Source: Algoriphagus kandeliae
Lineage (GTDB): Bacteria; Bacteroidota; Bacteroidia; Cytophagales; Cyclobacteriaceae
Reading direction: 5' to 3'
DNA length: 64,000 bases
Assembly (NCBI RefSeq): GCF_004571135.1
Contig: NZ_SPSB01000002.1
Span: 372,001-436,000 of the forward strand
Each line of letters opens with the position of its first letter. The first letter of the stretch is position 1. The position numbers were made by a program, and so were the translations under genes. Under the pieces are notes generated by a model that was given only the letters and a program-made list of their open reading frames with translations, was not told the origin of the DNA and ran no database searches. Positions 25,733-34,004 of this stretch are shown one piece after another.

Positions 25733-26341
25733 TTATTCTCCATTGAGCAATTTTTTATGAATTGAATGATAGCCTACCACGACGATAGTCGTCAGTTCTT
25801 TTGCTTTTAAAGACTTTGCTTTTTCCTCGTCTAACTCAGCCAACAGGTCCTGTCCAATGCTTTTAAAGTATTCTGCTCGTTGTTGATAAAATTTTGGAAA
25901 ATAGGGGTTGGACTGGATTTGCTCATTAAGTTTTTTGATTATTCTATTTTCCGAATCAGGTCTTTCCGGAATATAAAATCCGATATTCCTAGGTTCTTGG
26001 ATTTTAAATTCGACAGAAAGCAAGTATTCCTCGCCAAAGATCTCTGAGGGTAGAATGGTTGCTGTTCCTTGGGCTTCCATCAATTCAAAGATTCTAAAGA
26101 CCTCCTGTGCCAATGCTTCAGAACCTCCGATAAGTGAGGGAGATTTTTTTAAGGAGCCTTGCTCATCGATGGATAGTAATAACGTTACAGGGCCTTGTAC
26201 TTTTTCTGATCGCAATTCCGAAGAGTATTGCAGGTTTTTGGACAGAAATTGATTGAACTTGTGTAAGCTACCTACCTCTTGAGCAACAGAGGCTATAGAA
26301 ATAAGGCCAATTAGGATTGTGGATAAAAGTTTATGTATCAT
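25733..26341 (-). CDS. Exported TonB-C-like/TPR protein (paralogue 1)
   Basis: 202 residues from the ATG at 26341, which opens a Sec signal ending SVAQ. The first domain (about 28-125) has the TonB C-terminal pattern: FLSKNLQYS, then GPVTLLLSIDEQGSL. The second part (about 135-190) is helical and TPR-like (NEQIQSNPYFPKFYQQRAEYFKSIG). There is no membrane anchor or proline-rich linker as in true TonB, so it is likely a soluble periplasmic protein. It is the last of three tandem minus-strand paralogues. The function is unknown. Confidence 0.6.
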   Translation of the reverse strand: MIHKLLSTILIGLISIASVAQEVGSLHKFNQFLSKNLQYSSELRSEKVQGPVTLLLSIDEQGSLKKSPSLIGGSEALAQEVFRIFELMEAQGTATILPSEIFGEEYLLSVEFKIQEPRNIGFYIPERPDSENRIIKKLNEQIQSNPYFPKFYQQRAEYFKSIGQDLLAELDEEKAKSLKAKELTTIVVVGYHSIHKKLLNGE

Positions 26342-26451
26342 GGCAAAAGTTGATTTAGTTTTTACCAAAATAAGAATTAATAATAAAAAATGAAATAATT
26401 AGTTAATTTAACTTATTCAATTATTAAACATATCCTAAAAAAATTTATGAG

Positions 26452-27105
26452 TTAGCGCTGGAAAGTACCGCTAACTACTCGAGTGCTTGTTACCCCAAAG
26501 ACCTTGATGTCAATAGTGGCAAGTGTTTTCTCTTTAAGTCGTTGAGATTCCAAGAGATCTGCTGTGGCTTCGGCTTCATTTCCGAGTTGCCGATGAATTT
26601 GAGATCGAAGTTCCAAGTATTTGGGATCAAAAGGTTTCTCATTTACCAATCGATCGGCGATTTTCAGTGCTTTTTCAGGCTTGCCTTTGTAGATCTGCTT
26701 AGTAGCCGCTTCGATAGGCGCATCCGGATTGTTGGGATCAATCATGTCAAAGCTAAAGACCAGTTGATAGATTTCTTCACGGCTTCTATCACTCAGCATT
26801 TCGGGTTTCCAGAGATCCTTGGCTTTTTCCAAAGCAGTTTCTGCGGATTTTTCCATTTCCTTGGACTTTGCTTCTGCAGTTACATGGGAAGCGATATTTC
26901 CTTGTTCATCAAACTGAATATCAATGATGATATAGCCGGTTTTCCGAGCCCTTAAGTTGGCAGTCGGATAGCGGGTATTGGAAGCAAGGATTTTTTCCCA
27001 AACCTTCAAGGCTCCATTCGAAGCGTTGGCTTCCTGAGCTTGAGTAGGAGATAGGAAGAAAAAGAAGCAGGAGAAAAATAGGGCAATGAATGATATAGGT
27101 CGCAT
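26452..27105 (-). CDS. Exported TonB-C-like/TPR protein (paralogue 2)
   Basis: 217 residues with a Sec signal ending PTQAQ. The TonB-C-like domain covers about 35-125 (ILASNTRYPTANLRARKTGY, then IDIQFDEQGNI), followed by two TPR-like helices pairs (GKPEKALKIADRLVNEKPFD, LRSQIHRQLGNEAEA). The C-terminus ends in a strand, IDIKVFGVTSTRV, shared with paralogue 3. It lies six bases after paralogue 3 and is probably cotranscribed with it. It conserves the two-domain layout rather than strict sequence with its neighbours. Confidence 0.6.
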   Translation of the reverse strand: MRPISFIALFFSCFFFFLSPTQAQEANASNGALKVWEKILASNTRYPTANLRARKTGYIIIDIQFDEQGNIASHVTAEAKSKEMEKSAETALEKAKDLWKPEMLSDRSREEIYQLVFSFDMIDPNNPDAPIEAATKQIYKGKPEKALKIADRLVNEKPFDPKYLELRSQIHRQLGNEAEATADLLESQRLKEKTLATIDIKVFGVTSTRVVSGTFQR

Positions 27106-27111
27106 TTATTT

Positions 27112-27762
27112 TTAATTTCTTGAAATTCCGACAATTGTTCCAGGCTTGGTAATGGGTCTTGGAACACCAAAGGCTTTAACTTCTGCACTGACCAAGACTT
27201 TCTTCTTGATCTGTTTCGCTGTCATAAAATCACGCTGAGAGTCTTCGGTTTTTCCCATCAAGCGGTAAATTTCTGAACGCGTGGCATAATTTTTCCAATT
27301 GAAGGGATTCTCCTCAATTTCTTGATTGATTAAATCAAAAGCCTTTTCAAATTTTTCTTTTTTAATAAACTTCTCAATAAGGCCTTGTGTATCGGTATAA
27401 TCCGGTTTACCGATTTGAGAGTAAAAAGAAAAGACCAATAGATACTCATCCCCACTTGGTCTATTTTCCAAGAAAGTCGGATCCCAGTTTTGGATGATAA
27501 GCTCCATCACCCGTAAGCTTTCAGCATCAAAGCTTTCTGAAGCAGATTGAGCTAAAAATACACTATCTGGCAGTCCCTCTTCGGTAACTTTTAAGGAAAG
27601 AATTACCCGACCTTTATTTCCATCGAATAACTCAGGACTGGGGAGTTTGAGATTTTCCCTCACCAGTTTATTCAAACTGCCGGAACTTTCCTGTTCTTGA
27701 GCGCTGGCTACAAAACATAGAATAAAGAAGAAACCAAGAACAACAAAAAATCGAATTTTCAT
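27112..27762 (-). CDS. Exported TonB-C-like/TPR protein (paralogue 3)
   Basis: 216 residues from the ATG at 27762, whose signal peptide ends FVASAQ; an upstream start at 27801 would delay the signal. TonB-C-like region about 25-125 (LVRENLKLPSPELFDGNKGR, VILSLKVTEEG, AESLRVMELIIQNWDP), then TPR-like repeats (KFEKAFDLINQEIEENPFNW, RSEIYRLMGKTEDS) and a terminal strand EVKAFGVPRPI. It is the first gene of the three-paralogue run. No partner such as ExbB/ExbD or a TonB receptor is nearby. Confidence 0.6.
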   Translation of the reverse strand: MKIRFFVVLGFFFILCFVASAQEQESSGSLNKLVRENLKLPSPELFDGNKGRVILSLKVTEEGLPDSVFLAQSASESFDAESLRVMELIIQNWDPTFLENRPSGDEYLLVFSFYSQIGKPDYTDTQGLIEKFIKKEKFEKAFDLINQEIEENPFNWKNYATRSEIYRLMGKTEDSQRDFMTAKQIKKKVLVSAEVKAFGVPRPITKPGTIVGISRN

Positions 27763-27830
27763 ATTGAATACTAATTTCTTCTCCAAAGAAAGTAGCATCA
27801 ATCAATTTCACAAAAGAATTTAGTGAAAAA

Positions 27831-28283
27831 TTAAACCCCAAATTGCGTGAGGTGATGATCGAGGTGTTTGTAGAATAAGTTATTCCACTCCTGAGCGGTC
27901 ATAGTTCCGAAAGATGGGGATTCTTTCCCTTCAAAATAAGATGCTCCCAATTCCTGAGTCTTTTTGATATAAGCGATCAATTGATCTTTTTCCTTTTCAA
28001 AGTTCCTTCTATCTGCGATGATAAATACCGGAGCTGTGCGTGCATTTTTTGGATAGGGCTTTTCATTGACCACGCCAGATTTCACGAAAGTTTTGAGCAA
28101 AAATCGCAATAGGGCATTCGGCTTGGGGTGCTTGTCCGTAAAGGCCATCTCATAGGCAATGATGCAATGGGCGAGCATTTGGTCCACGGCCATCTTTCCC
28201 CAAAGGGGTTTAGATTCGGGAGTGAGTTTTTCTATTCGTTGGATTAATTCATTGCTTACTTGGGGATCAAAAATATTTTTCAT
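27831..28283 (-). CDS. DUF1569/DinB-like protein
   Basis: 150 residues, all-helical. The motif GKMAVDQMLAHCIIAYEMAF near 29-48 and a final HLDHHLTQFGV give the scattered His residues (H38, H143-H145 region) of the DinB/DUF1569 metal-binding four-helix fold. DinB-superfamily proteins include thiol-dependent transferases, but DUF1569 members have no assigned reaction. Its start is 62 bases from the palindromic operator at 28346-28362, so it could share that control. Confidence 0.75.
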   Translation of the reverse strand: MKNIFDPQVSNELIQRIEKLTPESKPLWGKMAVDQMLAHCIIAYEMAFTDKHPKPNALLRFLLKTFVKSGVVNEKPYPKNARTAPVFIIADRRNFEKEKDQLIAYIKKTQELGASYFEGKESPSFGTMTAQEWNNLFYKHLDHHLTQFGV

Positions 28284-28345
28284 ATGCTTTTTTTGGGGTC
28301 TAGGAGTTGAATATACTCATTTAGAGATATTTTTTGAAATAAATA

Positions 28346-28362
28346 GGTTTATAAAATAAACC
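28346..28362. promoter_or_regulatory. Palindromic operator 1 (GGTTTAT-AAA-ATAAACC)
   Basis: Perfect 7-base arms with a 3-base centre. It sits immediately upstream of a perfect -7 element TATATTTG (28367-28374), covering the -33 to -12 zone of the promoter for the operon at 28405, a position suited to repression. The same 15-base core recurs at 29272-29286. Confidence 0.7.
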
Positions 28363-28404
28363 ATTTTATATTTGTCCCGTTGGTATTGATAAAATGAATT
28401 CAAT

Positions 28405-28980
28405 ATGGAAAAATCATTAACGAGTAATGAGTCGCTTGCCATCATCACAGAAATGATCAGGAAGGCGAAAAGAGAGACGGTCGGAGACGGCGGTTTTCAG
28501 ATGCTTCTTTGGGGCTGGGTGGTTGCGATTTGCAACTTTGGGCATTTTGCCTTGGAAAAATTAAATTATGAAGCACCCTATGTGGTTTGGCTTTTGATAA
28601 TCCCTGCTACGGTGATAAGTTTTATAAAAGGCTATCAGCTTTCCAAAAATGCTCCTGCAAAATCCCATTTGACCAGTGTGATCAATCAATTATGGATCAT
28701 TATTTTCGTGGGCATAATCATTGTCTTAGGCTTCATGGGCCAGCTGAATTTCCATCAAAACCCAATCATTCTGATTCTCGCTGGAATCGGCGTATTTGGT
28801 ACGGGTGCACTTGTTCAAGAAAAACTGGTCCGGTTTGGAGGAATATTCCTTATAGGTGCAGCCGCGGTGAGCTTTTTCCTTCCAGTCACTGAACAATATT
28901 TATTATCTGGCTTGGCCATTGTCGTTGGCTATTTGATTCCAGGTTATCACCTTAAAAAGAAGAGTCTTGAGCGAGTTTAA
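28405..28980 (+). CDS. Conserved membrane protein cotranscribed with a winged-helix regulator
   Basis: 191 residues. A soluble N-terminus of about 28 residues (SLAIITEMIRKAKRETVGDG) is followed by five or six membrane helices from about residue 31. No enzyme motif was found. Pairs of such a membrane protein with a small HTH protein (next gene, overlapping by 14 bases) are common in Bacteroidota and appear to form regulatory units of unknown signal. The promoter carries operator 1. Confidence 0.6.
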   Translation: MEKSLTSNESLAIITEMIRKAKRETVGDGGFQMLLWGWVVAICNFGHFALEKLNYEAPYVVWLLIIPATVISFIKGYQLSKNAPAKSHLTSVINQLWIIIFVGIIIVLGFMGQLNFHQNPIILILAGIGVFGTGALVQEKLVRFGGIFLIGAAAVSFFLPVTEQYLLSGLAIVVGYLIPGYHLKKKSLERV

Positions 28981-29254
28981 GCCACTTGATCCTTTATTGC
29001 ATTCTCAACTTCGGCTAGCAGTAATGTCATTATTGCTCAGTGTGGAGGAGGCAGAATTTACCTTCCTGAAGGAAAAAACAGAATCCACAGCAGGGAATCT
29101 CAGCGTGCAACTAGACAAGTTAGAAAAGGCAGGCTATATCGAAATCGAGAAGTCTTTTCGTGGAAAACGTCCCCTTACTACCTGCAAAATCACAGGCAAA
29201 GGAATCAAGGCCTTTGAAGCCTATGTGGAAAACTTAAAAAAATACATTCAATAA
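28967..29254 (+). CDS. Small winged-helix transcriptional regulator
   Basis: 95 residues, single winged-helix domain of the HTH_34/MarR-like type: LHSQLRLAVMSLLLSVEEAEF, then recognition-helix region TESTAGNLSVQLDKLEKAGYI and wing SFRGKRPLTTCKITGKG. The start is a TTG inside the end of the preceding gene (14-base overlap), indicating translational coupling. No ligand domain is present. The two matching palindromes that bracket this unit (28346-28362 and 29272-29286) are the natural candidates for its binding sites, suggesting autoregulation; this is inference. Confidence 0.8.
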   Translation: MSEFKPLDPLLHSQLRLAVMSLLLSVEEAEFTFLKEKTESTAGNLSVQLDKLEKAGYIEIEKSFRGKRPLTTCKITGKGIKAFEAYVENLKKYIQ

Positions 29255-29271
29255 AAAATTTTCTAAATATA

Positions 29272-29286
29272 GTTTATAATATAAAC
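29272..29286. promoter_or_regulatory. Palindromic operator 2 (GTTTATA-A-TATAAAC)
   Basis: Perfect 7-base arms, 11 bases before the ATG at 29298. It shares the core GTTTAT-N3-ATAAAC with operator 1, and the match continues as ATAAACCA-TTTA on the downstream side at both sites. Confidence 0.7.
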
Positions 29287-29297
29287 CAATTTACGTT

Positions 29298-30023
29298 ATG
29301 AAAACGAACTCTAAAATTTTCGCAACAGTCTTGATGGTAATCTTGATGGCTATGGGTTATCCACAGGAACTCCGTAAGATGAATTACCAGGCATATTTGG
29401 AAACTAGTAAGGAGCTTTGGAAGCAAAATGTAGCAAAAGCTTTTCAAGCCTTTCAGCAAAATCCAACTCCTGAAAATGAGCTGGAATTGGCTTTGACTGA
29501 GTTTGGTCTCTTGAATGCTACCATGGCAGATGAGGATGAGGCTTTGTTTGAGGCCTATGTGGATGGCTTGGAAGAGCGATTGGAAGGGATGAAAAAGTCT
29601 GGTAGCTATCAGGCAGAAGCAAAGGCACTGCTTTCGGGTTTGTACGGATACAAAATCGCCTTCAGTCCATTTAAGGGTATGTTGTTGGGAGGAAAAAGCT
29701 CCAAACTGATCGCTGAGGCTATGGAGGAAGCTCCTGAAAACCCGATAGTACTTAAGCTTTATGCAAGCAACAAATACTTCACCCCTAGTATGTGGGGAGG
29801 GGATGTGGAAGAAGCTCAAAAGGCATTCGAAAAATCAAATGCGCTTTTTGAAAAACAAGGAGTGGAGGACAATTGGATGTATCTGGATAACCTCGCTTGG
29901 CTGGGAATGATCTATCGAGAGAATGGACAGAAGGATAAGGCTCGGCAGGTTTGGGAAGAAGCCGTCGAATTAGAACCTAATTTCCATTGGGTTGCTCAAG
30001 GGCTTTTACCTTCTTTGAATTGA
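29298..30023 (+). CDS. TPR-repeat protein under operator 2
   Basis: 241 residues with an uncleaved-looking or weak N-terminal hydrophobic segment (about 7-20). TPR-like helices run from about 30 to the end: KAFQAFQQNPTPENELELAL, KLIAEAMEEAPENPIVLKLY and a canonical last repeat AWLGMIYRENGQKDKARQVW. Such proteins scaffold complexes; no partner is evident. It is separated from the regulator gene by 43 bases containing the second palindrome and ends at a strong terminator. Confidence 0.65.
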   Translation: MKTNSKIFATVLMVILMAMGYPQELRKMNYQAYLETSKELWKQNVAKAFQAFQQNPTPENELELALTEFGLLNATMADEDEALFEAYVDGLEERLEGMKKSGSYQAEAKALLSGLYGYKIAFSPFKGMLLGGKSSKLIAEAMEEAPENPIVLKLYASNKYFTPSMWGGDVEEAQKAFEKSNALFEKQGVEDNWMYLDNLAWLGMIYRENGQKDKARQVWEEAVELEPNFHWVAQGLLPSLN

Positions 30024-30041
30024 TTTAGAGGTCTAAAAAAG

Positions 30042-30074
30042 AAAAAACAGCGGTCATTGGCCGCTGTTTTTTTT
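30042..30074 (+). terminator. Intrinsic terminator after the TPR gene
   Basis: Stem AACAGCGG / CCGCTGTT (extended by A-T pairs) with a 7-base loop and a T8 run. Confidence 0.9.
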
Positions 30075-30126
30075 GATGAGTCCAAAAGCCCCTTATAAAA
30101 ATGCTAGGCAGTAGGGAGGGGATTTG

Positions 30127-30134
30127 TATTTTTG
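30127..30134 (+). promoter_or_regulatory. Candidate -7 element for uppP
   Basis: TATTTTTG matches TAnnTTTG exactly, 20 bases before the ATG at 30155. No clear -33 partner is visible. Confidence 0.3.
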
Positions 30135-30154
30135 CCGGCAAAGAATTTCAACTT

Positions 30155-30937
30155 ATGACGCTTTTTCAAACGATTATCATTGCCATTATCGAGGGGCTTA
30201 CGGAGTTTTTACCGATTTCATCTACTGGCCACATGATTTTGGCATCCACAGCAATGGGGATTCATGACGATGAATTTGTCAAAACCTTCGAGGTATTTAT
30301 TCAGCTGGGAGCAATATTGGCTATTGCCCTGATGTATATCAAGCGATTTTTTCGGGGATTGAAAATTTATTTCAAACTATTGGCCGCATTTATTCCTACA
30401 GCGATTGTAGGTCTTTTGGCTTATGATATCATCAAAGGCTATTTATTCAATCCTGTGGTGGTTTCTGTTTCCTTGATTTTGGGAGGGGTGATCTTGATTT
30501 TGATTGACAAGAAGGTGGTCAGCCGTGAGTCTCAATTGTCAGAAGTGGAGGATATTTCCTACAAAAACGCCTTTTTCATCGGCCTATTTCAGTGTCTTTC
30601 CATGGTGCCCGGCACATCCCGTGCAGCTGCCACGATTATCGGCGGTGTTTTCAATGGGCTGGATAAAAAACAAGCGACTGAGTTTTCATTTTTGCTTGCT
30701 GTGCCTACCATGATGGCTGCAGGAGGCTATGATTTGATTAAATCGGATTTGGCCTTCACCCGTGAGCAAATTATTCTTTTGGCTATTGGATCGGGTATAG
30801 CATTTATTTCAGCTTGGATTGCTGTAAAATTATTCATCCGCTATGTCTCCAATCATGGATTTACCGCTTTCGGTTGGTATAGAATTGTTTTGGGAATTCT
30901 TTTCCTTGCTTTAATGTGGGGAACTGATTTGGGTTGA
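30155..30937 (+). CDS. uppP: Undecaprenyl-diphosphatase UppP (BacA family)
   Basis: 260 residues from the ATG at 30155; the upstream in-frame ATG at 30101 adds 18 residues outside the family alignment. Both catalytic motifs are present: EGLTEFLPISSTGHM near residues 13-27, and PGTSRAAATI near 160. About eight membrane helices. The enzyme dephosphorylates undecaprenyl diphosphate to recycle the lipid carrier for peptidoglycan and glycan export, and gives bacitracin resistance. It stands alone between a terminator and a repeat-rich region. Confidence 0.95.
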   Translation: MTLFQTIIIAIIEGLTEFLPISSTGHMILASTAMGIHDDEFVKTFEVFIQLGAILAIALMYIKRFFRGLKIYFKLLAAFIPTAIVGLLAYDIIKGYLFNPVVVSVSLILGGVILILIDKKVVSRESQLSEVEDISYKNAFFIGLFQCLSMVPGTSRAAATIIGGVFNGLDKKQATEFSFLLAVPTMMAAGGYDLIKSDLAFTREQIILLAIGSGIAFISAWIAVKLFIRYVSNHGFTAFGWYRIVLGILFLALMWGTDLG

Positions 30938-30986
30938 TATAAGTATTTGTTTCAAGAATTCCGTGTAGGGATAGGCTTTGGTCAAC

Positions 30987-31462
30987 GGTCCACGGATGAC
31001 AGGCAACAGTGTGCAGTTGGCAGTTAGTGGTAATCTGTAAGCAGTAAACAGTAGGGAAATGTCACTGCGAGCAGAGCGAATCAATCTCCATTGTGGTCCA
31101 CTGTCCACAGACGACAGTTTACAGTAAACAGTATTCAGTGAGCAGTAAATAGTGATTAGTCCATAGCAAATAGACCATGGTCCATGGACTATCGACCATC
31201 AACCAAAGAAGCCTTCTCAGCAATGGGGAGGCTTTTTTGTTTCCAGTCCACCACTCCACAATTCCCCCTTTCAAAGTGGGTTAGGGGGATTTTTTTATAA
31301 GTCGACGGTCCACAGACGACAGAGCACAGTAAACAGTATTCAGTGAGCAGTAAATAGTGCTTAGTCCATAGAAAATAGACCATGGTCCATGGACAATATG
31401 CCCGTGCTATCGACTATGGACCGTGGACTGTTGACATAAAAAAAGAAGCCTTTCCAGCAATG
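30987..31462. repeat. Heptad-periodic intergenic repeat cluster
   Basis: This gene-free stretch is built from degenerate 7-base units, for example ACAGTAA-ACAGTAT, TCAGTGA-GCAGTAA, ATAGTGA-TTAGTCC. A partial copy lies at 30987-31053; two long copies at 31103-31222 and 31308-31462 are nearly identical over about 85 bases, and both contain the palindromic block ACCATGGTCCATGG. Between them are a short sequence at 31061-31089 (GTCACTGCGAGCAGAGCG, then AATC...) resembling a dispersed Bacteroidota repeat, and a hairpin CCCCCTTT / GGGGGAT at about 31263-31291. No coding frame is convincing anywhere from 30938 to 31527. Confidence 0.7.
31208..31247 (+). terminator. Terminator inside the first long repeat copy
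   Basis: AAGCCTTCTC / GGGGAGGCTT pair over ten positions with two G-U pairs, then T6. It could end uppP transcripts. The second repeat copy has the left half of the same hairpin, interrupted at 31461. Confidence 0.65.
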
Positions 31463-31503
31463 ATCCGCCCCCAAAAAGTTTGACACTTATTGGAGGCAGA
31501 TCA
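31461..31503. mobile_element. Relic of two abutting IS ends (IS3-like)
   Basis: The 43-base block starts TGATCCGCCCCCAAAAAGTT (31461-31480) and ends with the imperfect inverse of the same 20 bases (31484-31503). TGAnCnGCCCCnAAAAAGTTnGACA is the style of IS3-family ends. Only a few bases separate the two ends, so the body of the element is gone or this is a minimal MITE. It interrupts the loop of the second copy of the repeat-borne terminator. The IS family is a resemblance judged by eye. Confidence 0.5.
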
Positions 31504-31527
31504 TTTATTTGGAGAGGGTTTTTTATT

Positions 31528-33963
31528 TTACTTAGACCGATCGATTTGATTTCGGTTTTTCACATATTTATCAAGCCAGCTATCCATTTCATACAAGGTA
31601 TGCAAGATGGATTCTTGAGCGGCATAGCCGTGGCTTTCATGCGGTAAAAATACCAATCTGGCAGTTGCTCCATGCCCTTTCAAAGCATTGTAATAACGCT
31701 CCGACTGAATCGGGAAAGTTCCGGAGTTGTTGTCTGCCTGTCCATGAATTAGTAGAATTGGAGTTTTCACCTTGTGTGCAAAAGAGAAAGGAGACATGTT
31801 GAAATATACCTCAGGAGCTTGCCAGTAGGTACGCTGCTCATATTGGAAACCAAAAGGAGTCAGAGTTCGGTTGTAAGCCCCACTTCGAGCAATACCTGCG
31901 GCAAACAAATCTGTATGCGAAAGCAAATTGGCAGTCATGAATGCTCCATAGGAGTGACCTCCAACAGCAATGCGGTTTCTATCACCGATTCCCAAGCTAA
32001 CGACATGATCTATTGCTGCTTCTGCATTGGCAACCAATTGCTCGATGAAGAAATCATTTGGTTCCTGATCTCCTTCTCCTACAATTGGCATCTCTGTTTG
32101 GTCCATGATAGCATAGCCTTGAGTAACCCAATAGATCGGAGATCCCCAGCTAAGGCGGGTGAATCGATACTTAGAACCACGAACTTGAGCCGCGATTTCT
32201 GCAGATTTGTATTCCCGAGGATAAGCCCACATCAATACTGGAAGCGGTCCGTCTGTTGCTGGATCATAGCCTTCCGGAGTATAAATCACAGCTGAAAGAT
32301 CCAAGCCATCATTTCGCTTGTATTTTACCAATTGCTTATTGATGCCTTTCAGGGCTTCATAAGGATGGGCAAAATCAGTGATCTGCATTGGAGCGATTCG
32401 CTTCTTGGTGTTGACCAACCAATAGTTTGGCTGAATATCAGTGCTTTCTTTGATAGTGATGAATTCAGAAGCGTCTTCGTCAATTACTTTGACTACTCGC
32501 TCATAGTATGGAGCTTGTGATCTCCAAAGGATATTTTGTTCCTTGGTTTTCACATTGAAGGTAGAAAGGAAAGGCATACTTCCCTCCGGGCTTCCTCCTT
32601 CAGAAGTCATGAAAAGTAAATCTCCTTTTCGCTTCAATACATTTCTTCCAAAATCATTGGTTTCGAAGAGTGGATCTCCCGGATCATTGTAAATGTCATC
32701 ATAAGAGCGATCAATGATTACTTGCTTTCCTTGAGATGGATTGGAAGGGTTAATCACAGAGCGGATTTCCCGTCGAGCTCCAAACCAGCGCTCATTCAAA
32801 ATTGCAAAATCATCAGAAGACCAAGCAATACCCCCAAATCGAAGGGAAGTGGTAGCTAATTTCTGATTTGGACCATTAAATGGAGCGGCAAGTGTATAGA
32901 CAATCTCCCGTTCTTCCATATCTACTTTTCCATCACCACCATCTTGAGCTTCCACCCAATACAGCACTGCGCCCTTATCTGCTCTCCAATTGATGCTTCG
33001 GGGACCTGTCACGGTAGCATCGAAACCAGTTGGGCGAACCTCATCCAATGGGATTTGAGCAAAGGTTTTTACTTTTTGCCCTGCGCTGGACCAGATTTCT
33101 ACATCGTAAGGGAATCTTCCAGCAGGGACTAGATAGGAGAATGGCTTTTTGATGATTTCTACCAAGATGTATTTTCCATCAGGAGATAAATCAAAGGACT
33201 TGATCATAGATGCTGGTCCAATAGGCTTTTTGCTACCATCCAAGCTGACTAGCATCAATTGGGAATCCATAAAGTAGGCAAAAAGCTGCTCGTCGTAAGG
33301 ATTCTTCAACAAGTCCTGATAGGTACGGCTTGGAGCTGCATCACCGGCAGTTTCCTGAACAATAGGTCCTGCAGGTGCAGCAGGAGCCTGAGGCATGGAA
33401 CCTCGGGATAGGTTTACGGCTTTGATCAAAATCTGATTATCCGGAGTCCAGGTCATCACATTTCCATAGACATCATTCAGAATAGCATCAGTTAGCTTTT
33501 TAGCTTCAAATGTGGATAAGTCCACTACCCACAAGCTGATTCCATTGGATTCTGTATTTGTGAATGCCAAGAACTTTTCATCGTTGGAAAGGGCAATATC
33601 TCCGATAGATGGATTCTGAGGCAGGTTTTTTATCTGAATTTCATCCCCAGATCGAGTCATGCGAACTTTGAGGTTTTCAATTCCTCTCGTTCTACTTGGA
33701 CCGGAAGTAGCAGGGTTGATTCGCATTCCTGCAATACGAAGTTCGGGTTGAGATAAAGTCTCGATTGAAGGATTGTCTGCACGCTCGAGTAGGAGCATCC
33801 AATCCGCATTCTCTGAAAATACTACCGAAGGGGTACTCGGTGCATTGACGAGATCGGCGATTGCTTTTGGTGGGGTTTGATAGGTGATTTGGGCGAAAAG
33901 AGGTAAACTCAGCCCTAAACCCAAGAAGAGTAGTAGGTAAAGCTTTTTCAGTTGGGAAATCAT
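31528..33963 (-). CDS. S9D glutamyl-endopeptidase-like serine peptidase
   Basis: 811 residues with a Sec signal ending LPLFAQ, so periplasmic or secreted. Beta-propeller region about 40-560, then alpha/beta-hydrolase domain with triad S671 (GGHSYGAFM), D744 (HGQADNNSG) and H778 (HESHGYAA). Length and motif spacing match prolyl-oligopeptidase-family glutamyl endopeptidases, which cut peptides after acidic residues. It is a single gene; its leader contains an unexplained nested hairpin at 34005-34051. With the M20 and M28 peptidases nearby, it fits peptide scavenging. Confidence 0.9.
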   Translation of the reverse strand: MISQLKKLYLLLFLGLGLSLPLFAQITYQTPPKAIADLVNAPSTPSVVFSENADWMLLLERADNPSIETLSQPELRIAGMRINPATSGPSRTRGIENLKVRMTRSGDEIQIKNLPQNPSIGDIALSNDEKFLAFTNTESNGISLWVVDLSTFEAKKLTDAILNDVYGNVMTWTPDNQILIKAVNLSRGSMPQAPAAPAGPIVQETAGDAAPSRTYQDLLKNPYDEQLFAYFMDSQLMLVSLDGSKKPIGPASMIKSFDLSPDGKYILVEIIKKPFSYLVPAGRFPYDVEIWSSAGQKVKTFAQIPLDEVRPTGFDATVTGPRSINWRADKGAVLYWVEAQDGGDGKVDMEEREIVYTLAAPFNGPNQKLATTSLRFGGIAWSSDDFAILNERWFGARREIRSVINPSNPSQGKQVIIDRSYDDIYNDPGDPLFETNDFGRNVLKRKGDLLFMTSEGGSPEGSMPFLSTFNVKTKEQNILWRSQAPYYERVVKVIDEDASEFITIKESTDIQPNYWLVNTKKRIAPMQITDFAHPYEALKGINKQLVKYKRNDGLDLSAVIYTPEGYDPATDGPLPVLMWAYPREYKSAEIAAQVRGSKYRFTRLSWGSPIYWVTQGYAIMDQTEMPIVGEGDQEPNDFFIEQLVANAEAAIDHVVSLGIGDRNRIAVGGHSYGAFMTANLLSHTDLFAAGIARSGAYNRTLTPFGFQYEQRTYWQAPEVYFNMSPFSFAHKVKTPILLIHGQADNNSGTFPIQSERYYNALKGHGATARLVFLPHESHGYAAQESILHTLYEMDSWLDKYVKNRNQIDRSK

Positions 33964-34004
33964 ATGGATTTAGTTTTTTAGAAAATTACAATATTTCGAC
34001 ACCG

